A stretch of DNA of 64,000 nt from positions 2,728,001-2,792,000 of the forward strand of contig OZ245920.1 in the NCBI GenBank assembly GCA_965229685.1, read 5' to 3'. The stretch comes from Pacificispira sp033344895. GTDB taxonomy: Bacteria > Pseudomonadota > Alphaproteobacteria > UBA8366 > Aestuariispiraceae. Shown here piece by piece: positions 62,074 through 64,000 of the stretch. Positions within the stretch are counted from its first letter, which is position 1, and every line of letters begins with the position of its first letter. The position numbers were made by a program, and so were the translations under genes. The notes beneath the pieces were generated by a model. That model saw only the letters and a program-made list of their open reading frames with translations. It was not told where the DNA came from and searched no databases.

Positions 62074-63741
62074 ATGCTGACGGGGCTCACGATCCGGGAC
62101 ATCGTACTGATCGATAGACTGCGCCTCTCCTTTTCCGGCGGCCTGGCCGTTTTGACCGGCGAGACCGGCGCCGGGAAATCCATTCTTCTCGACTCCCTTG
62201 GCCTGGCCCTAGGCCGCCGTTCCGAAGCGAAGCTGGTTCGACCCGGCGCGGACAAAGCCTCCGTGACCGCGGAGTTCGAGCTGCCGGAAGGACACGCGGT
62301 TCACGCCATTCTGGAAGAGAACGACCTGCATCCCGAAGACCATCTGATCCTGCGCAGAACGGTGTCCGCGGACGGGCGCAGCAAAGCCTTCATCAATGAT
62401 CAGCCCGTCGGCATTGCGTTGCTGAAGCAGGTCGGGGAGCGGCTTGTCGAAGTTCAGGGCCAGTTCGACCAGCACGGCCTGCTGGATGCCAGTACCCATA
62501 TCGACCTTCTGGACGCATTCGGCGGGCTGACCCCGGAGCGAAGCACGGTCGAGCGCAGCTACAGCGCATGGCAGGCGGCACGCAGGGAATACGACAAGGC
62601 CGCGGCAAAGGCCGAAGCGGCACGCAAGGAAGAGGATTATCTGCGCTTCGCCGCGGAAGAGCTCGACAAGCTGGCCCCGCAATCGGGCGAGGAGGAGGAA
62701 CTCGCGGAACGTCGCACAATGCTGCAGAACGCGGAGCGCCTGACCGAATCGATCACGGCTGCGGTGGACTTCCTGTCCGGCAATGATGGTGCCGATGAAG
62801 GGCTGCGTCAGGCGCAGCGCGCCCTGGACCGGGTCGCGGACAAGATGGGCGAACTGCTGAATGATGCCATTGCCGGACTTGACCGTGCGGCGGTAGAAAT
62901 CGAGGAAGCCATCGGTCAGTTGAACCGGATCGGGTCGGATCTGAACGCCGATTCCGGTGCACTGGAAGAGATCGAGGAACGCCTGTTCGCGCTGCGCGAC
63001 ATCGCCCGGAAGCACGGCACCACCGTGGACGACCTGCCCCGGCTGCGCGAGGACATCGCGGAAAGACTTACCTTTATCGATGCGGGAGAGGAACGGCTGG
63101 CCGCCCTTACGGCCCAGGTGGAGACGGCGCGCAACGATTACGAACGCGCAGCCGAAGCGCTTAGCACGCGGCGGCGCAGCGCGGCGGAGAAACTGGACGC
63201 CGCCGTGAATGCCGAACTGCCGCCACTGAAACTGGAGCGCGCCCGCTTCTCGACTGAGATTCATCCACTGGATCCGTCGAAATGGGGCCCAACGGGCCGC
63301 GACCGGATCGGCTTCACCGTGACCACCAATCCCGGCATGCCCGGCGGTCCATTGGACAAGATTGCCTCCGGCGGAGAGTTGAGCCGTTTCCTGTTAGCCA
63401 TCAAGGTCGCGCTGGCAGAAGTCGGAACCGTTCCCACCCTAGTGTTCGACGAGGTCGATGCCGGGGTCGGCGGCGCAACTGCTGCCGCCGTCGGGGAAAG
63501 ATTGGGGCGTCTGGCGGAACGACTTCAGGTACTTGTCGTCACTCACTCTCCGCAGGTCGCGGCACGCGGCATTTCCCATTGGCGGGTTGCCAAAGCCACC
63601 GGTGATGACGGGCGTGCGGCAACGTCGGTCAGCAGCCTTGATCCCCATAATCGGCGCGAAGAACTGGCCCGCATGCTGTCGGGCGCGGAAATCACCGACG
63701 AGGCTCGGGCAGCCGCGGATCGTCTTATCCAGGGAGTCTGA
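62074..63741 (+). CDS. recN: DNA repair protein RecN
   Basis: A 555-residue SMC-like ATPase for double-strand break repair. Walker A is LTGETGAGKSILLDSLGLAL (near residue 30), the middle (about 150-360) is coiled coil, the signature is ASGGELSRFLLAIK and Walker B is LVFDEVDAGVGG (near 460). It starts 19 nt after bamD and ends 4 nt before ligA. Confidence 0.96.
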   Translation: MLTGLTIRDIVLIDRLRLSFSGGLAVLTGETGAGKSILLDSLGLALGRRSEAKLVRPGADKASVTAEFELPEGHAVHAILEENDLHPEDHLILRRTVSADGRSKAFINDQPVGIALLKQVGERLVEVQGQFDQHGLLDASTHIDLLDAFGGLTPERSTVERSYSAWQAARREYDKAAAKAEAARKEEDYLRFAAEELDKLAPQSGEEEELAERRTMLQNAERLTESITAAVDFLSGNDGADEGLRQAQRALDRVADKMGELLNDAIAGLDRAAVEIEEAIGQLNRIGSDLNADSGALEEIEERLFALRDIARKHGTTVDDLPRLREDIAERLTFIDAGEERLAALTAQVETARNDYERAAEALSTRRRSAAEKLDAAVNAELPPLKLERARFSTEIHPLDPSKWGPTGRDRIGFTVTTNPGMPGGPLDKIASGGELSRFLLAIKVALAEVGTVPTLVFDEVDAGVGGATAAAVGERLGRLAERLQVLVVTHSPQVAARGISHWRVAKATGDDGRAATSVSSLDPHNRREELARMLSGAEITDEARAAADRLIQGV

Positions 63742-63745
63742 GCCA

Positions 63746-64000
63746 GTGAGCAGCAAGGAAGTCGATGCGCTGACCGAAGCCGAGGCCCGCAAGGAACTGG
63801 CACGGCTGGCCATGGAGATTGCGTATCACGACGCCCGCTATCACAAGGAAGATGCGCCGGAGATATCCGATGGCGACTATGATGCACTGCGTCGCCGCAA
63901 CGAGGCGATCGAGGCACGTTTCCCCAATCTGATACGCAAGGACAGCCCGTCCCTGAAAGTCGGTGCGGCACTGAAATCCGGCTTCGGCAAGATCCGGCAT
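63746..64000 (+). CDS. ligA: NAD-dependent DNA ligase, N-terminal part (runs off window)
   Basis: The first 85 codons are visible. The start MSSKEVDALTEAEARKELAR and the segment YHDARYHKEDAPEISDGDYD match the domain Ia region of LigA that binds the NMN part of NAD. The start codon is GTG with GGGAG about 9 nt upstream. The catalytic lysine lies beyond the window edge. Confidence 0.93.
   Translation, partial: MSSKEVDALTEAEARKELARLAMEIAYHDARYHKEDAPEISDGDYDALRRRNEAIEARFPNLIRKDSPSLKVGAALKSGFGKIRH

Overview
The window is GC-rich, gene-dense chromosomal DNA from an alphaproteobacterium, most like a free-living (possibly marine) Rhodospirillales-type organism. This is inferred from the order of the division and cell-wall cluster running through lpxC, bamD, recN and ligA, an NDUFA12-type complex I subunit next to MCE/MlaD-like and DUF2155 proteins, a B12-dependent ribonucleotide reductase, and a cluster of GANTC (CcrM-type) sites before ftsZ. 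No prophage, insertion sequence or CRISPR array was seen.

Positions 1-7132 (minus strand) form an amide-utilisation operon: cytosolic amide sensor (amiC-like), ANTAR antiterminator (amiR-like), a leader with a double hairpin and two intrinsic terminators, a five-gene branched-chain/urea-type ABC transporter, and the 5' end of an aliphatic amidase (amiE). Positions 7521-14650 (minus) form a second operon: TRAP transporter dctP-dctQ-dctM, indolepyruvate:ferredoxin oxidoreductase iorA-iorB, and a MarR regulator. This suggests uptake and oxidation of aryl-pyruvates or other 2-oxo acids.

Positions 14903-23873 are mixed: a DUF3883-type nuclease-like orphan, tRNA-Ser(GCU), a Rieske oxygenase with a LysR regulator and flavin/2Fe-2S reductase, an OmpA-like protein, a flavodoxin-like protein, a PAS protein, and a minus-strand envelope/respiration group (NDUFA12, two MlaD-like proteins, methyltransferase, DUF2155). 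Positions 24213-35768 hold nrdJ, a HAD phosphatase, two copies of a 78-bp palindromic repeat, lrp/ald (alanine catabolism), a putrescine gamma-glutamylation set (two glutamine-synthetase-like ligases and a PuuB-like oxidase), a PilZ protein and a TerB-like protein. At 35922-36110 lies a clear cobalamin riboswitch, followed by a small unrecognised protein, then yciB, a NUDIX hydrolase and two TPR proteins fused to methyltransferase or glycosyltransferase-like domains.

Positions 41160-64000 hold the complete dcw cluster in canonical order (mraZ rsmH ftsL ftsI murE murF mraY murD ftsW murG murC murB ddl ftsQ ftsA ftsZ), then lpxC, bamD, recN and the start of ligA, mostly with overlapping start/stop codons. 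The most interesting signals are regulatory: the antitermination leader of the amide operon, the cobalamin riboswitch on an unknown small gene, MraZ-type boxes before mraZ, and four GANTC sites within 43 bp before ftsZ.
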